In this document: positions 55,942 through 64,000 of the stretch, piece after piece
Layout of the letters: each line of letters starts with the position of its first letter
Position numbering within the stretch: position 1 is the first letter of the stretch
Source of the DNA: Brucella anthropi_A
Lineage (GTDB): Bacteria; Pseudomonadota; Alphaproteobacteria; Rhizobiales; Rhizobiaceae
NCBI RefSeq assembly: GCF_046630315.1
Contig: NZ_LQBD01000036.1
Coordinates: 137,998 to 201,997, forward strand
DNA length: 64,000 nt
Reading direction: 5' to 3'
Notes under the pieces: model-generated
Database searches by the model: none
What the model was told of the DNA's origin: nothing
What the model saw: only the letters and a program-made list of their open reading frames with translations
Translations under genes and position numbers: made by a program

Positions 55942-57177
55942 ATGTCCATTTCGTTCGACCTTACCATTGATGATACGCGCGACCAGCTTGCCCGCCATGC
56001 GCGCGCCAGCCTGGAGGCAAAGCCGTCGCTCATCGGCCTATCGCGCGAGGAAATGGCTGAAGCGCTGATCAAGGTCGGCGTGCCCGAGCGTCAGGTGAAG
56101 ATGCGCATCAGCCAGCTCTGGCACTGGCTCTATGTGCGCGGCGTTTCCGATTTCGCCGATATGCGCAATATTTCCAAGGACCTGCGCGCCCTTCTGGCGC
56201 AGCATTTCACCATTCAGCGCCCCGAAGTGGTCGAGGAACAGATCTCGCAGGACGGCACCCGCAAGTGGCTGTTCCGCTTTCCGCCGCGCGGCGCCGGTCG
56301 TCCGGTCGAAATCGAAAGCGTCTATATTCCCGAGGAAGGCCGCGGAACGCTGTGCATTTCCTCTCAGGTCGGCTGCACGCTCACCTGTTCCTTCTGCCAT
56401 ACCGGCACGCAGAAACTGGTGCGCAACCTGACCTCGGAAGAAATTCTGGCGCAGCTTTTGACCGCCCGCGACCGGCTTGGCGATTTTCCGGACAAGGATA
56501 CGCCCGACGGCGCCATGGTTCCCGCCGAAGGCCGCAAGATCACCAATATCGTGATGATGGGCATGGGCGAGCCGCTCTATAATTTCGAGGAAGTGAAGAA
56601 GGCCCTGCTGATCGCCTCCGATGGCGACGGCCTGTCCCTTTCCAAGCGCCGCATCACGCTGTCGACCTCCGGCGTCGTGCCGGAAATCTATCGCACCGGC
56701 GACGAGATCGGCGTCATGCTCGCCATTTCGCTGCATGCCGTGCGCGACGAATTGCGCGACATCCTGGTGCCGATCAACAAGAAATATCCGCTGGCTGAGC
56801 TCATCAAGGCCTGCCGCGAATATCCCGGCCTGTCGAACGCCAAGCGCATCACCTTCGAATATGTGATGCTGAAGGACATCAATGACAGCCTGGAAGATGC
56901 AAAGCTTCTCGTGAAGCTGCTGCAGGGCATTCCGGCCAAGATCAACCTGATCCCGTTCAACCCGTGGCCCGGCACCAACTACCAGTGCTCGGATTGGGAG
57001 CAGATCGAGAAATTTGCCGATTATGTCAACGCGGCCGGCTATGCCTCGCCGATCCGCACCCCGCGCGGCCGCGATATTCTCGCCGCCTGCGGTCAGCTGA
57101 AATCGGAATCCGAGCGCCTGCGCAAGAGCGAGCGTCTCGCCCTCGAAGCCATGATGATTGCCGGGCATGGTGAATAA
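55942..57177 (+). CDS. rlmN: 23S rRNA (A2503-C2)/tRNA methyltransferase RlmN
   Basis: A 411-aa radical SAM methyltransferase. The cluster motif CTLTCSFC gives Cys145, Cys149 and Cys152; MMGMGEPLYNF, SLHAVRDELRDILVPINKKY and LIPFNPWPG are conserved; IRTPRGRDILAACGQL near the end includes the methyl-carrying Cys region. It methylates A2503 of 23S rRNA and A37 of some tRNAs. The start is at the first ATG, which fits the family length. Confidence 0.96.
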   Translation: MSISFDLTIDDTRDQLARHARASLEAKPSLIGLSREEMAEALIKVGVPERQVKMRISQLWHWLYVRGVSDFADMRNISKDLRALLAQHFTIQRPEVVEEQISQDGTRKWLFRFPPRGAGRPVEIESVYIPEEGRGTLCISSQVGCTLTCSFCHTGTQKLVRNLTSEEILAQLLTARDRLGDFPDKDTPDGAMVPAEGRKITNIVMMGMGEPLYNFEEVKKALLIASDGDGLSLSKRRITLSTSGVVPEIYRTGDEIGVMLAISLHAVRDELRDILVPINKKYPLAELIKACREYPGLSNAKRITFEYVMLKDINDSLEDAKLLVKLLQGIPAKINLIPFNPWPGTNYQCSDWEQIEKFADYVNAAGYASPIRTPRGRDILAACGQLKSESERLRKSERLALEAMMIAGHGE

Positions 57178-57219
57178 TAGGGCGATTAATTGGGCGAATA
57201 AACCGATGGGTGAGCGCGC

Positions 57220-57723
57220 TTGAACGATACTTTCGACTACATAACGCGCTTCGTCATCGTGGTATTCGGCTATTGCTGCGGCGTCCTGGTGTCAGGCTGG
57301 TTTTTGGCCGCAGTCCTGTTCCGCACCCTCGGGGTCGATTCTATCATGAATGACGTCGTCATGATGGCGAGCGATATGGATACCGGTGCGCTTTTTGCGG
57401 CCACAAGCTTCTGGGGCGCCGTCTTCGTCGGCGGTTTCGTGCTTGCGGCAATGGCTGGCGGGTTCAGCTTCGTGCCTGCGCTCATCCTCATCATTCTGGC
57501 GGAAGCGCGCGGCTACAAATCATCGCTGTTCTATTGCGGCGCGGGCGCCCTGATCGGGCTTGCCGCCGCAGGCGCATCGCTTCCATTCAATGACGGCCGC
57601 AGCGTGCCGGAAAGTTCGCTCTGGATCGCAGCCATTGCAGGCGCCGGCGTCGTCGGCAGCTTCGTCTACTGGCTGCTGGCGGGCCGCAATGCCGGGCGGC
57701 TTCTGTCCCGCCCGGAAGAATAG
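57220..57723 (+). CDS. Hypothetical four-helix membrane protein
   Basis: A 167-aa inner-membrane protein with four hydrophobic segments (about 9-34, 60-85, 102-122 and 133-155). No family is recognised beyond similar alphaproteobacterial hypotheticals. It starts with TTG at 57220, preceded by GGGTGAG; the hydrophobic pattern starts right after. It follows rlmN by 42 nt and may be cotranscribed with it. Confidence 0.65.
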   Translation: MNDTFDYITRFVIVVFGYCCGVLVSGWFLAAVLFRTLGVDSIMNDVVMMASDMDTGALFAATSFWGAVFVGGFVLAAMAGGFSFVPALILIILAEARGYKSSLFYCGAGALIGLAAAGASLPFNDGRSVPESSLWIAAIAGAGVVGSFVYWLLAGRNAGRLLSRPEE

Positions 57724-57727
57724 GGTT

Positions 57728-58387
57728 TTATTTCGCCTGTGCGGTGATGATCTTCAGCGCGAAGGCCGAGAATACGCCCGCAAACATCCAGTCCACGATG
57801 CGTGTCACGGTCGGGTTCTTTTTCAGAAGCCCGGCAAACTTGTCCGCCGCCAGCACCATCGGAACGGTGAAGGGCAGCGCCAACGGAATGAACGACAGGC
57901 CGAGGAAGAACAGTTTGCCCATGGCATGGGGGTCATGCGCGGAGACAAACTGCGGCAGGAAGGTCATGTTGAACAGGATGATCTTCGGGTTGAGAAGATT
58001 GATGCCGAGCCCCGTCAGCCAGTTCTGGAACAGCGTGTGCTTCCTGCCGCCATTCTTTTCGGGCGAGAAGGCCGATCCCTTGCGGATCGCCTGCACGGCC
58101 AGCCAGACCAGATAGCCCGCCCCCACCATTTTCAGCACCGTAAAGGCCGCGGGAGACGCCAGAATGAGCGCCGAAAGACCGAGCGCCACCATGCTGGTGT
58201 GAATGACGATGCCGGTATTGGCGCCGGCCATGCAGGCAAATCCCGCCGCCTTGCCTTCGGACAGGGCGCGGCCTACGAAAAGCGTCATGTCGGGGCCGGG
58301 CGTGATGGAAAGGATCGCGGTTGCTATCGCGAACTGGACAAAAATCGTCCATTCGGGAATGAAGGTCAGGTTTGTCAGAAAAGACAT
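57728..58387 (-). CDS. LysE/RhtB-family amino acid exporter
   Basis: A 219-aa exporter with about six membrane segments. The LysE signature appears as SITPGPDMTLFVGRALSEGK near the N-terminus, followed by GANTGIVIHTSMVALGLSAL and NPKIILFNMTFLPQFV. Substrate probably threonine, homoserine or a related amino acid. ATG 58387 is preferred to the upstream ATG at 58414 because the family pattern begins there. It is divergent from the monooxygenase gene. Confidence 0.9.
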   Translation of the reverse strand: MSFLTNLTFIPEWTIFVQFAIATAILSITPGPDMTLFVGRALSEGKAAGFACMAGANTGIVIHTSMVALGLSALILASPAAFTVLKMVGAGYLVWLAVQAIRKGSAFSPEKNGGRKHTLFQNWLTGLGINLLNPKIILFNMTFLPQFVSAHDPHAMGKLFFLGLSFIPLALPFTVPMVLAADKFAGLLKKNPTVTRIVDWMFAGVFSAFALKIITAQAK

Positions 58388-58468
58388 CGAAATGTGCTCC
58401 AGGAGATGGCGCACGCTAGAATAAAATTTTCACAATTGAAACTGGCCAACAGTCGAATGGAGACAGAA

Positions 58469-58768
58469 ATGCTGCTGATCGTGGGAACCGTCCGCTTGCC
58501 GCCGGAAAACCGCGCCAAGGCGCGCGCGGCCATGCAGTGCATGATTTCGGCCAGTCGCGAGGAAGATGGCTGTGTGGACTATTTCTATGCCGAAGACGTG
58601 CTCGAACCGGGGCTCATCCATGTGAAGGAGATGTGGCGCGACCGTGCCGCGCTCGACCGGCATTTCGCCTCCGCCCATATTGCCGAATGGCGCGCGGCAT
58701 GGCCCGGGCTTGGCATCGGCGACCGCAATCTGGTGGTTTACGAAGTCGGCGAACCGCAGATCACGTAA
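58469..58768 (+). CDS. Antibiotic biosynthesis monooxygenase (ABM/YgiN-like) protein
   Basis: A 99-aa dimeric alpha-beta barrel protein: MLLIVGTVRLPPENRAKARA, ISASREEDGCVDYFYAEDVL, IHVKEMWRDRAALDRHFASAH. ABM proteins include quinol monooxygenases; others have no known enzyme activity. ATG 58469 has GGAG 9 nt upstream; an ATG 12 nt earlier is possible. Single gene about 80 nt from the divergent LysE gene. Confidence 0.85.
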   Translation: MLLIVGTVRLPPENRAKARAAMQCMISASREEDGCVDYFYAEDVLEPGLIHVKEMWRDRAALDRHFASAHIAEWRAAWPGLGIGDRNLVVYEVGEPQIT

Positions 58769-58888
58769 TAAGCATGAGTTTTAGCGACAAGTCTCGGCTT
58801 GCACGCGGCTTGGCAACTGATAAAAGACTTGCGGATATATCTGTTGGAGTTCCCGCTCCAACCGCACCGCATCAGACGGAAGTGAACT

Positions 58889-60109
58889 ATGAGCAAGTGG
58901 AAAGACGTTAAGAAAGTCGTTCTCGCCTATTCGGGCGGCCTCGACACCTCGATCATCCTGAAATGGCTTCAGACGGAACTGGGCGCGGAAGTCGTGACCT
59001 TCACCGCCGATCTCGGCCAGGGCGAGGAACTTGAACCGGCCCGCCGGAAGGCGGAAATGCTGGGCATCAAGGAAATCTTCATCGAGGACGTGCGCGAGGA
59101 ATTCGTGCGCGATTTCGTCTTCCCGATGTTCCGCGCCAATGCCGTCTATGAAGGCGTCTATCTGCTCGGCACCTCGATTGCCCGCCCGCTGATCTCCAAA
59201 CATCTGATCGACATCGCCAGGAAGACCGGCGCCGATGCCATCGCGCATGGCGCCACCGGCAAGGGCAACGACCAGGTTCGCTTCGAGCTTTCGGCCTATG
59301 CGCTGAACCCGGACATCAAGATCATCGCCCCATGGCGCGACTGGTCGTTCAAGAGCCGCACGCATCTGCTCGAATTCGCCGAGCAGCACCAGATTCCGGT
59401 TGCCAAGGACAAAAAGGGCGAAGCGCCGTTCTCCGTCGACGCCAACCTGCTGCACTCCTCATCCGAGGGCAAAGTGCTGGAAGACCCCGCGCAGGAAGCG
59501 CCGGAATATGTGCATATGCGCACCATTTCGCCGGAAACCGCGCCCGACAAGGCAACGATCATCAAGATCGGCTTTGAAAAGGGCGATGCCGTTTCCATCA
59601 ATGGCGAGCGCCTGTCGCCTGCGACCCTTCTTGCCAAGCTCAACGATTACGGTCGCGACAATGGCATCGGCCGTCTCGACCTCGTGGAAAACCGCTTCGT
59701 CGGCATGAAGTCGCGCGGCGTCTACGAAACGCCGGGCGGCACGATCCTGCTCGCCGCACACCGCGCCATCGAATCGATCACGCTCGACCGCGGTGCGGCG
59801 CACCTGAAAGACGAGCTGATGCCGCGCTATGCGGAGCTGATCTATTACGGCTTCTGGTTCTCGCCGGAACGCGAAATGCTGCAAGCGGCCATCGACCACA
59901 GCCAGCGCCATGTCGAAGGCGAAGTCACGCTCAAGCTCTACAAGGGCAATGTGATGGTGATCGGCCGCGAGTCCGACAAGTCGCTCTATTCCGACAAGCT
60001 CGTCACCTTCGAGGACGATCAGGGCGCCTACGACCAGAAGGACGCAGCAGGCTTCATCAAGCTCAATGCGCTGCGCCTGCGCACGCTTGCGGCGCGCGAT
60101 CGCAAATAA
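58889..60109 (+). CDS. argG: Argininosuccinate synthase
   Basis: A 406-aa enzyme joining citrulline and aspartate with ATP in arginine synthesis. The nucleotide-binding YSGGLDTSIILKWL (14-27) opens the protein; FTADLGQGEELEPARRKA, AHGATGKGNDQVRFE and NRFVGMKSRGVYETPGGTIL are intact family blocks. It is adjacent to a BtaE-like adhesin gene, as in Brucella. The upstream 120 nt should contain the promoter. Confidence 0.97.
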   Translation: MSKWKDVKKVVLAYSGGLDTSIILKWLQTELGAEVVTFTADLGQGEELEPARRKAEMLGIKEIFIEDVREEFVRDFVFPMFRANAVYEGVYLLGTSIARPLISKHLIDIARKTGADAIAHGATGKGNDQVRFELSAYALNPDIKIIAPWRDWSFKSRTHLLEFAEQHQIPVAKDKKGEAPFSVDANLLHSSSEGKVLEDPAQEAPEYVHMRTISPETAPDKATIIKIGFEKGDAVSINGERLSPATLLAKLNDYGRDNGIGRLDLVENRFVGMKSRGVYETPGGTILLAAHRAIESITLDRGAAHLKDELMPRYAELIYYGFWFSPEREMLQAAIDHSQRHVEGEVTLKLYKGNVMVIGRESDKSLYSDKLVTFEDDQGAYDQKDAAGFIKLNALRLRTLAARDRK

Positions 60110-60131
60110 GCTACGAACCGCCTATATTATG

Positions 60132-60170
60132 AAAAACGCCCTTCCGGTTTTCCGGGAGGGCGTTTTTTTT
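60132..60170. terminator. Strong bidirectional terminator between argG and the IalB-family gene
   Basis: AAAAACGCCCT-T-CCGG (60132-60147) pairs with CCGG-G-AGGGCGTTTTT (60152-60167), one T-G position, loop TTTT, followed by more T. The minus strand also ends in a T run, so it can serve the convergent gene. Confidence 0.92.
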
Positions 60171-60202
60171 AATACGGGCATTGCTCCTTACAGTCGGCCC
60201 GT

Positions 60203-60847
60203 TCAGATCGCTGCAAGCGCCTGGGAGAGCCCCTGAAGCGGCGCAAGAAACGAAATCCGGCTGGATTGGCCCTGCCTGTCGGGGACATCATAGGAAATCT
60301 CCGGCATGTTTCCCTTCGCAATATAGACACGCATGCGCGGCCCTACCGGCAGATAGGAAAGGCAGATATTCCGGTCACATCCCGTGGTCTGGATCTTGAT
60401 GGGCGCCGTCTTGTCACGGAAATCAAGCTGAATGTCTTTCCCCTGCCCGACCATGGATGGAACCCGGACAATCATGAAAGGCTGCCCTGTTTCCGTTGCG
60501 GCCAATGACCAGCTCAATACCGTTATGCCCGTCTCATGAACGACTGTCTGGCTGATGTTGCAGACCCGCTTTTTGGCTTTCAGGTTTTCATCGCAGATCT
60601 GCGTCCAGTTCTGAAAAGGCCGGATGATGCGGCGATATTGCCCCACCGGCACGCCATCAGGAATGGTTACATCCCCAGGCTTAACCGCAAAACCGGGTGT
60701 CATTGCAACGGCTTGCGACTGCGGCGGCTGTTGCGGCGGGCGGCCCTGTTTTCCCTTCTGCCCGGCGGCAACGCCGCCGGGCAGAAAGACCAGAATCAGG
60801 CAGGACAAGACCAAAAACATCCTGCCGATCCGATATGTCGCAAGCAT
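60203..60847 (-). CDS. IalB-family protein in operon with the adhesin
   Basis: A 214-aa exported protein. A hydrophobic signal (about 10-28), then a Gln/Pro-rich linker (PPQQPPQSQ), then an IalB domain: RRIIRPFQNWTQICDENL, KRVCNISQTVVHETGITVL, DIQLDFRDKTAPIKIQTTGC and NICLSYLPVG. Four cysteines probably form two disulfides. It starts 12 nt after the stop of the BtaE-like gene and is likely cotranscribed. Met10 is an alternative start. Confidence 0.85.
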   Translation of the reverse strand: MLATYRIGRMFLVLSCLILVFLPGGVAAGQKGKQGRPPQQPPQSQAVAMTPGFAVKPGDVTIPDGVPVGQYRRIIRPFQNWTQICDENLKAKKRVCNISQTVVHETGITVLSWSLAATETGQPFMIVRVPSMVGQGKDIQLDFRDKTAPIKIQTTGCDRNICLSYLPVGPRMRVYIAKGNMPEISYDVPDRQGQSSRISFLAPLQGLSQALAAI

Positions 60848-60859
60848 TGGCGTGCGATC

Positions 60860-63800
60860 CTAGTTGAAGGTATAGCTCAGGCCGACACCAGCGCCGACCT
60901 TGCCGCCTGCGGTGGTCATCGAGGCATTGGTCCGGAACTTGGAGTCCAGGCTGGTATAGCCAAACCCCATTGCAAATGCACCTTCTCCGCGCCAGAAGCC
61001 GCCGCCAACAGCCGCGCTGAGCTTGCCGGGGCGTTCATCATAGCGAAGGGAAGCCGCAGCAAGACCGATCGCTGCCGCCTGGCGGGCTTCCGAACGAACG
61101 TCGCCAATATCGCCACGCAGCCCTGCAATATCCTGATTGAGGGCGTCAATCTTCCCATCGGTATAGCTGTTGGCCTGACCGAGGGTTTGAATGGCCACAT
61201 CGTCGGTATATTGCTTGGCATCAGCGAGCGTTTTTGTCGAGGCTGCTTCCATTTGCCCGACGTTTACAGCGTCGTTTTGCTTCACGCCGGCAGCAACATT
61301 CGACAGGACCACAGGCGCATTCGGATCTCCACCCTGCAAGGTGACGGAGTTGGCCCGCTTCCCGTCAGGCGTTGTGTCATATCTGATGCCGTTCTGGCTG
61401 ATATCCGCAACGTTCGACTGCAGGTTTCCGATTGCCTGATTGGTGGCATATATCTGCGAGCCGTTGACAGCATCGGTTGAATCCGCAGCAATCCGCCCGG
61501 CAGCTACATTCGTAATGGTGCGTTCAGCCCCCTTGTCGCCGACCGATACGGTGCCGACCGGCGCGTCTCCGGAGAATGCATAACGCTGTCCGTTGATCGT
61601 TGTGCCGGTGGTCGCAACCACTTCCGCAGTCTTTGATCCCGCTCCCAGCGCGACACTATTGGCATCGGAAGCCACGGCATTGCGCCCCATTGCCACGCTG
61701 TCCGTTGCGGACGCAACACTGTCAGGCCCGACAGCGATGGAATTTTCCCCCGTAGCCCGACTGTCGGCCCCGGTTGAGTTGGCGTGGAAATACTTGATCC
61801 CGCCCCCGTCGCTGATGCCCGACACCTGCTGCTTGAGTGCGGTGAGGTTATCATCCACGGCGCTGAAGCTATCATAGATCGTTTGATGCTGTGTGCCCTG
61901 GATCACATAGCTTGGCCCACGAATCTTTCCATCCGCGTCAATGGCAGCATCGCCGCCAAGCTGATCGGTTATGCTTTTGGCGACGTTATGCAATTGGGAA
62001 CCGTTGATCGCATCGTCGGAATTTGCGTCTACGCTGCCCGCTGCCACATGGGACACTTTCTTGTTTCCCGCATCAATTCCGCCCGCCAGCACGCTTGGGC
62101 CGCTGGCAATCGTCAGACCGTTCGCATTCAGCGTGCTTGCACCGGCCGTCAGGCTGTCAATGGAAACATTCTTGGCGAGATCGAAAGCCAATTTGGGCCC
62201 TGTTTGCGTCAGAACGATATTTCCGTCGCCATTGCTCATATCCACGGTCGTGTTGGGCGCTATGTTGCTGGCATCCCCGCCGTTCGCCGACAGGTTCCAG
62301 CCCGCCCCCGCCTGCTGCCTTAGGGTATAAAGCTGCGAACCGTTGACCGCATCCGTGGATGATGCCGATATATCGCCATCGGCAACATTTGTGATCTTGC
62401 TGGAGGAGGCGCCATTGTGAGCAGCGCTAAACGCCGACGCGTCGGCATTCCACTGCAAACTATTGGCTTGCAATGTGGCGATGGAGGTTCCCTGCGTTGT
62501 GACTTTTCCGTCCAGCGTCTTGATATTATCGTTGGTGTCAAAAAGCTGGGAACCGTTGACCGCATCACTGGAATTTGCATCCACAAGACCCTTTGCCACA
62601 TGGGACACTTTCTTGTTTCCCGCATCAATTCCGCCCGCCAGCACGCTGGGACCGCCGGCAATCATCAGGCCATTCGCATTCAGCGTGCTTGCACCGGCCG
62701 TCAGGCTGTCAATGGAAACATCCTTGGCGAGATCGAAAGCCAGTTTGGGCCCTGTTTGCGTCAGAACGATATTTCCGTCGCCATTGCTCATATCCACGGT
62801 CGTGTCGGGCGCTATCTTGGTGGTGTTCTTGCCATTCGCCGACAGGTTCCAGCCCCCAGAACCCGTCTTTTGGCTTATGGCATAGAGCTGTGAACCATTG
62901 ACGGCATCCGTGGACGATGCCGATATAGCGCCATCGGCAACATTTGTGATCTTGCTGGAGGAGGTGCCATTGTGAGCAGCACTATATGCCGACGCAGTGG
63001 AATTCCATTGCAAACTGCCGGTTTGCAATGCCATGATGGAGGTTCCCTGCGTTTTGACTGTCGCACCCAGCGTGTCGATAGACTGGTTGGTGGCAAAAAG
63101 CTGTGAGCCGTTAACCCCGTCCGTAGAGGTCGCAGTCAGACGGCCCGCAGCGAGATTCGTCAAGGTGCGTTCATTATTAGCCGTCCCGATCGACACCGTG
63201 GCAATCGGCTTGGCGCCAGCAAAGTTATACTGCTTGCCATTGATGGTGGTGCTTGTCGTCGCGACTGCTTGTGCAGTTACCGATTTCGCCCCCAGCGCAA
63301 CGTCGTTCTTATTGACAGCTTTGGACGTATCACCAATTGCAACCGAGCTAGCTCCTCCAGAAACAGCGGTTGGGCCGAGCGCGGTGCTTCCATAGCCTGA
63401 TGCATTTGCCTTCCCACCAAGCGCGGCTGCCCAGCTAGAGGCATTTGAATTCCCACCGATTGCTATTGCGGTATCACCTGCAGCTTTTGCTGTCGTTCCA
63501 ATCGCAATGGCATCTGAGCCGGAGGCAAGAGTGGGGTTGTTTCCGGCTCCTATGGCCAATGCTCTCAGGCCGGATTGACCGTCGAGCGTTGCCAGGGAAC
63601 CGATTCTCATCCCCTTGTTCGCATCCCCTCCCCCAAGGCCAAACCTTCCACTATTGACAAACAATTCCCCACCGAGGGTCAGCGAACGTGAGCCGCTGCT
63701 ATCATTATTGCCATAGAAGAGAACCCGATCCGTCTGCGTGGCCTTGTCCGTAGGCACACATTTTATAGTCGCTGCACCAAGCTCTCCAGTGGACGGTATT

Positions 63801-64000
63801 CCCAAATCATTATTCATATTTACCGTAGCGGTATTCTTTCCACCGGGGCTAAGATTTCCGCTATAAGTTCCCATTATAGTCTTATTGGCTGCATCGTATG
63901 TCCAGATGCAGCCGTTGTCAGTGCCGTCATTTATGAATATACCAGGCGCCGCATAACCTTCATTAATTCCATAAAAGCCAAATATAAATGTACTTAATAC
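60860..64000 (-). CDS. btaE: BtaE-like trimeric autotransporter adhesin (5' end outside window)
   Basis: At least 1046 codons are open up to the window edge. The part nearest the edge reads GFYGINEGYAAPG, resembling the end of a signal peptide, so the true start lies beyond 64000; ATG at 63874 is internal. YadA-head-like repeats (SDAIAIGTTAKAAGDTAIAIG and similar) are followed by six neck motifs of the DAVNGSQL type, coiled-coil stalk segments and a C-terminal YadA anchor (AAASLRYDERPGKLSAAVGG to GVGLSYTFN). Position beside argG and domain layout match Brucella BtaE, a polar adhesin binding hyaluronic acid and fibronectin. It is longer than the 740-aa B. suis form, partly through a 552-bp-period duplication. 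Confidence 0.88.
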   Translation of the reverse strand, partial: VLSTFIFGFYGINEGYAAPGIFINDGTDNGCIWTYDAANKTIMGTYSGNLSPGGKNTATVNMNNDLGIPSTGELGAATIKCVPTDKATQTDRVLFYGNNDSSGSRSLTLGGELFVNSGRFGLGGGDANKGMRIGSLATLDGQSGLRALAIGAGNNPTLASGSDAIAIGTTAKAAGDTAIAIGGNSNASSWAAALGGKANASGYGSTALGPTAVSGGASSVAIGDTSKAVNKNDVALGAKSVTAQAVATTSTTINGKQYNFAGAKPIATVSIGTANNERTLTNLAAGRLTATSTDGVNGSQLFATNQSIDTLGATVKTQGTSIMALQTGSLQWNSTASAYSAAHNGTSSSKITNVADGAISASSTDAVNGSQLYAISQKTGSGGWNLSANGKNTTKIAPDTTVDMSNGDGNIVLTQTGPKLAFDLAKDVSIDSLTAGASTLNANGLMIAGGPSVLAGGIDAGNKKVSHVAKGLVDANSSDAVNGSQLFDTNDNIKTLDGKVTTQGTSIATLQANSLQWNADASAFSAAHNGASSSKITNVADGDISASSTDAVNGSQLYTLRQQAGAGWNLSANGGDASNIAPNTTVDMSNGDGNIVLTQTGPKLAFDLAKNVSIDSLTAGASTLNANGLTIASGPSVLAGGIDAGNKKVSHVAAGSVDANSDDAINGSQLHNVAKSITDQLGGDAAIDADGKIRGPSYVIQGTQHQTIYDSFSAVDDNLTALKQQVSGISDGGGIKYFHANSTGADSRATGENSIAVGPDSVASATDSVAMGRNAVASDANSVALGAGSKTAEVVATTGTTINGQRYAFSGDAPVGTVSVGDKGAERTITNVAAGRIAADSTDAVNGSQIYATNQAIGNLQSNVADISQNGIRYDTTPDGKRANSVTLQGGDPNAPVVLSNVAAGVKQNDAVNVGQMEAASTKTLADAKQYTDDVAIQTLGQANSYTDGKIDALNQDIAGLRGDIGDVRSEARQAAAIGLAAASLRYDERPGKLSAAVGGGFWRGEGAFAMGFGYTSLDSKFRTNASMTTAGGKVGAGVGLSYTFN
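62045..63060. repeat. 552-bp-period internal duplication in the adhesin gene
   Basis: 62045-62508 and 62597-63060 are near-identical over about 460 bp, in register at 552 bp (184 codons). The unit encodes the neck-like ISASSTDAVNGSQLY, the stretch DMSNGDGNIVLTQTGPKLAF and the following stalk. It is an in-frame module duplication. Confidence 0.88.

Noticed and set aside
57560..58768. 402-codon plus-strand frame ending as the monooxygenase
   Set aside because: Only the last 99 codons resemble a protein family and have a ribosome site; the upstream part is antisense to the LysE gene.

Overview
The window comes from a Brucella-type alphaproteobacterium (Brucella in the broad sense, probably a classical Brucella, main chromosome). 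This rests on several signals together: a tandem pair of Omp25/Omp31-family porin-like proteins, a 2.9 kb-residue cyclic beta-1,2-glucan synthase, a BtaE-like trimeric autotransporter beside argG, NrnC in place of Orn, dispersed Rhizobiales palindromes, and a 12-copy array of the octamer AGGGCAGT that is the basis of Brucella HOOF typing. The species cannot be fixed from the sequence alone. The window is almost entirely ordinary, densely packed chromosome. I see no rRNA, tRNA, IS element, prophage or CRISPR array.

Layout. 1-5.6 kb: 3' end of gyrB, a convergent DEAD-box helicase and polA. 5.6-9.2 kb: a gene-free stretch with C-rich hairpin loops (small-RNA candidate), an M20 peptidase, nrnC and an acyltransferase. 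9.4-11.1 kb: two secreted Omp25-family proteins. 11.3-18.5 kb: class A PBP, SDR, PfkB kinase, methyltransferase, a frameshifted PhzF gene and pncB. 18.6-27.3 kb: cgs. 27.7-31.6 kb: sulfate importer operon sbp-cysT-cysW-cysA. 31.8-35.6 kb: small envelope and regulatory genes (YdcF-like, MliC-like, DUF930, stand-alone Lrp RAM domain, receiver protein, degenerate J protein). 35.9-37.7 kb: ilvD. 37.85-38.5 kb: an AT-rich orphan with a HEPN-like motif. 38.6-41.5 kb: ccmABCDG. 41.8-44.5 kb: acnA. 44.7-60.1 kb: DUF1223, DUF2794, GNAT, Bax-inhibitor family, ABC exporter plus TesA, thpR, LMW-PTP, phhB, DUF1232 with the HOOF array, IalB family, rlmN, a membrane protein, LysE, a monooxygenase and argG. 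60.2-64 kb: a second IalB-family protein and a BtaE-like adhesin that runs off the right edge.

Many genes serve the envelope and host interaction: Omp25c/d, cgs, BtaE, two IalB-family proteins, a lysozyme-inhibitor-like protein, a PBP and cytochrome c maturation. Others are central metabolism (acnA, ilvD, argG, pncB, sulfate uptake) and RNA/DNA maintenance (gyrB, polA, nrnC, rlmN, thpR, helicase). The least explained parts are the AT-rich HEPN-like orphan, the C-rich hairpin cluster before the M20 peptidase, the HOOF array with decayed inverted copies, and the 552-bp internal duplication in the adhesin gene.
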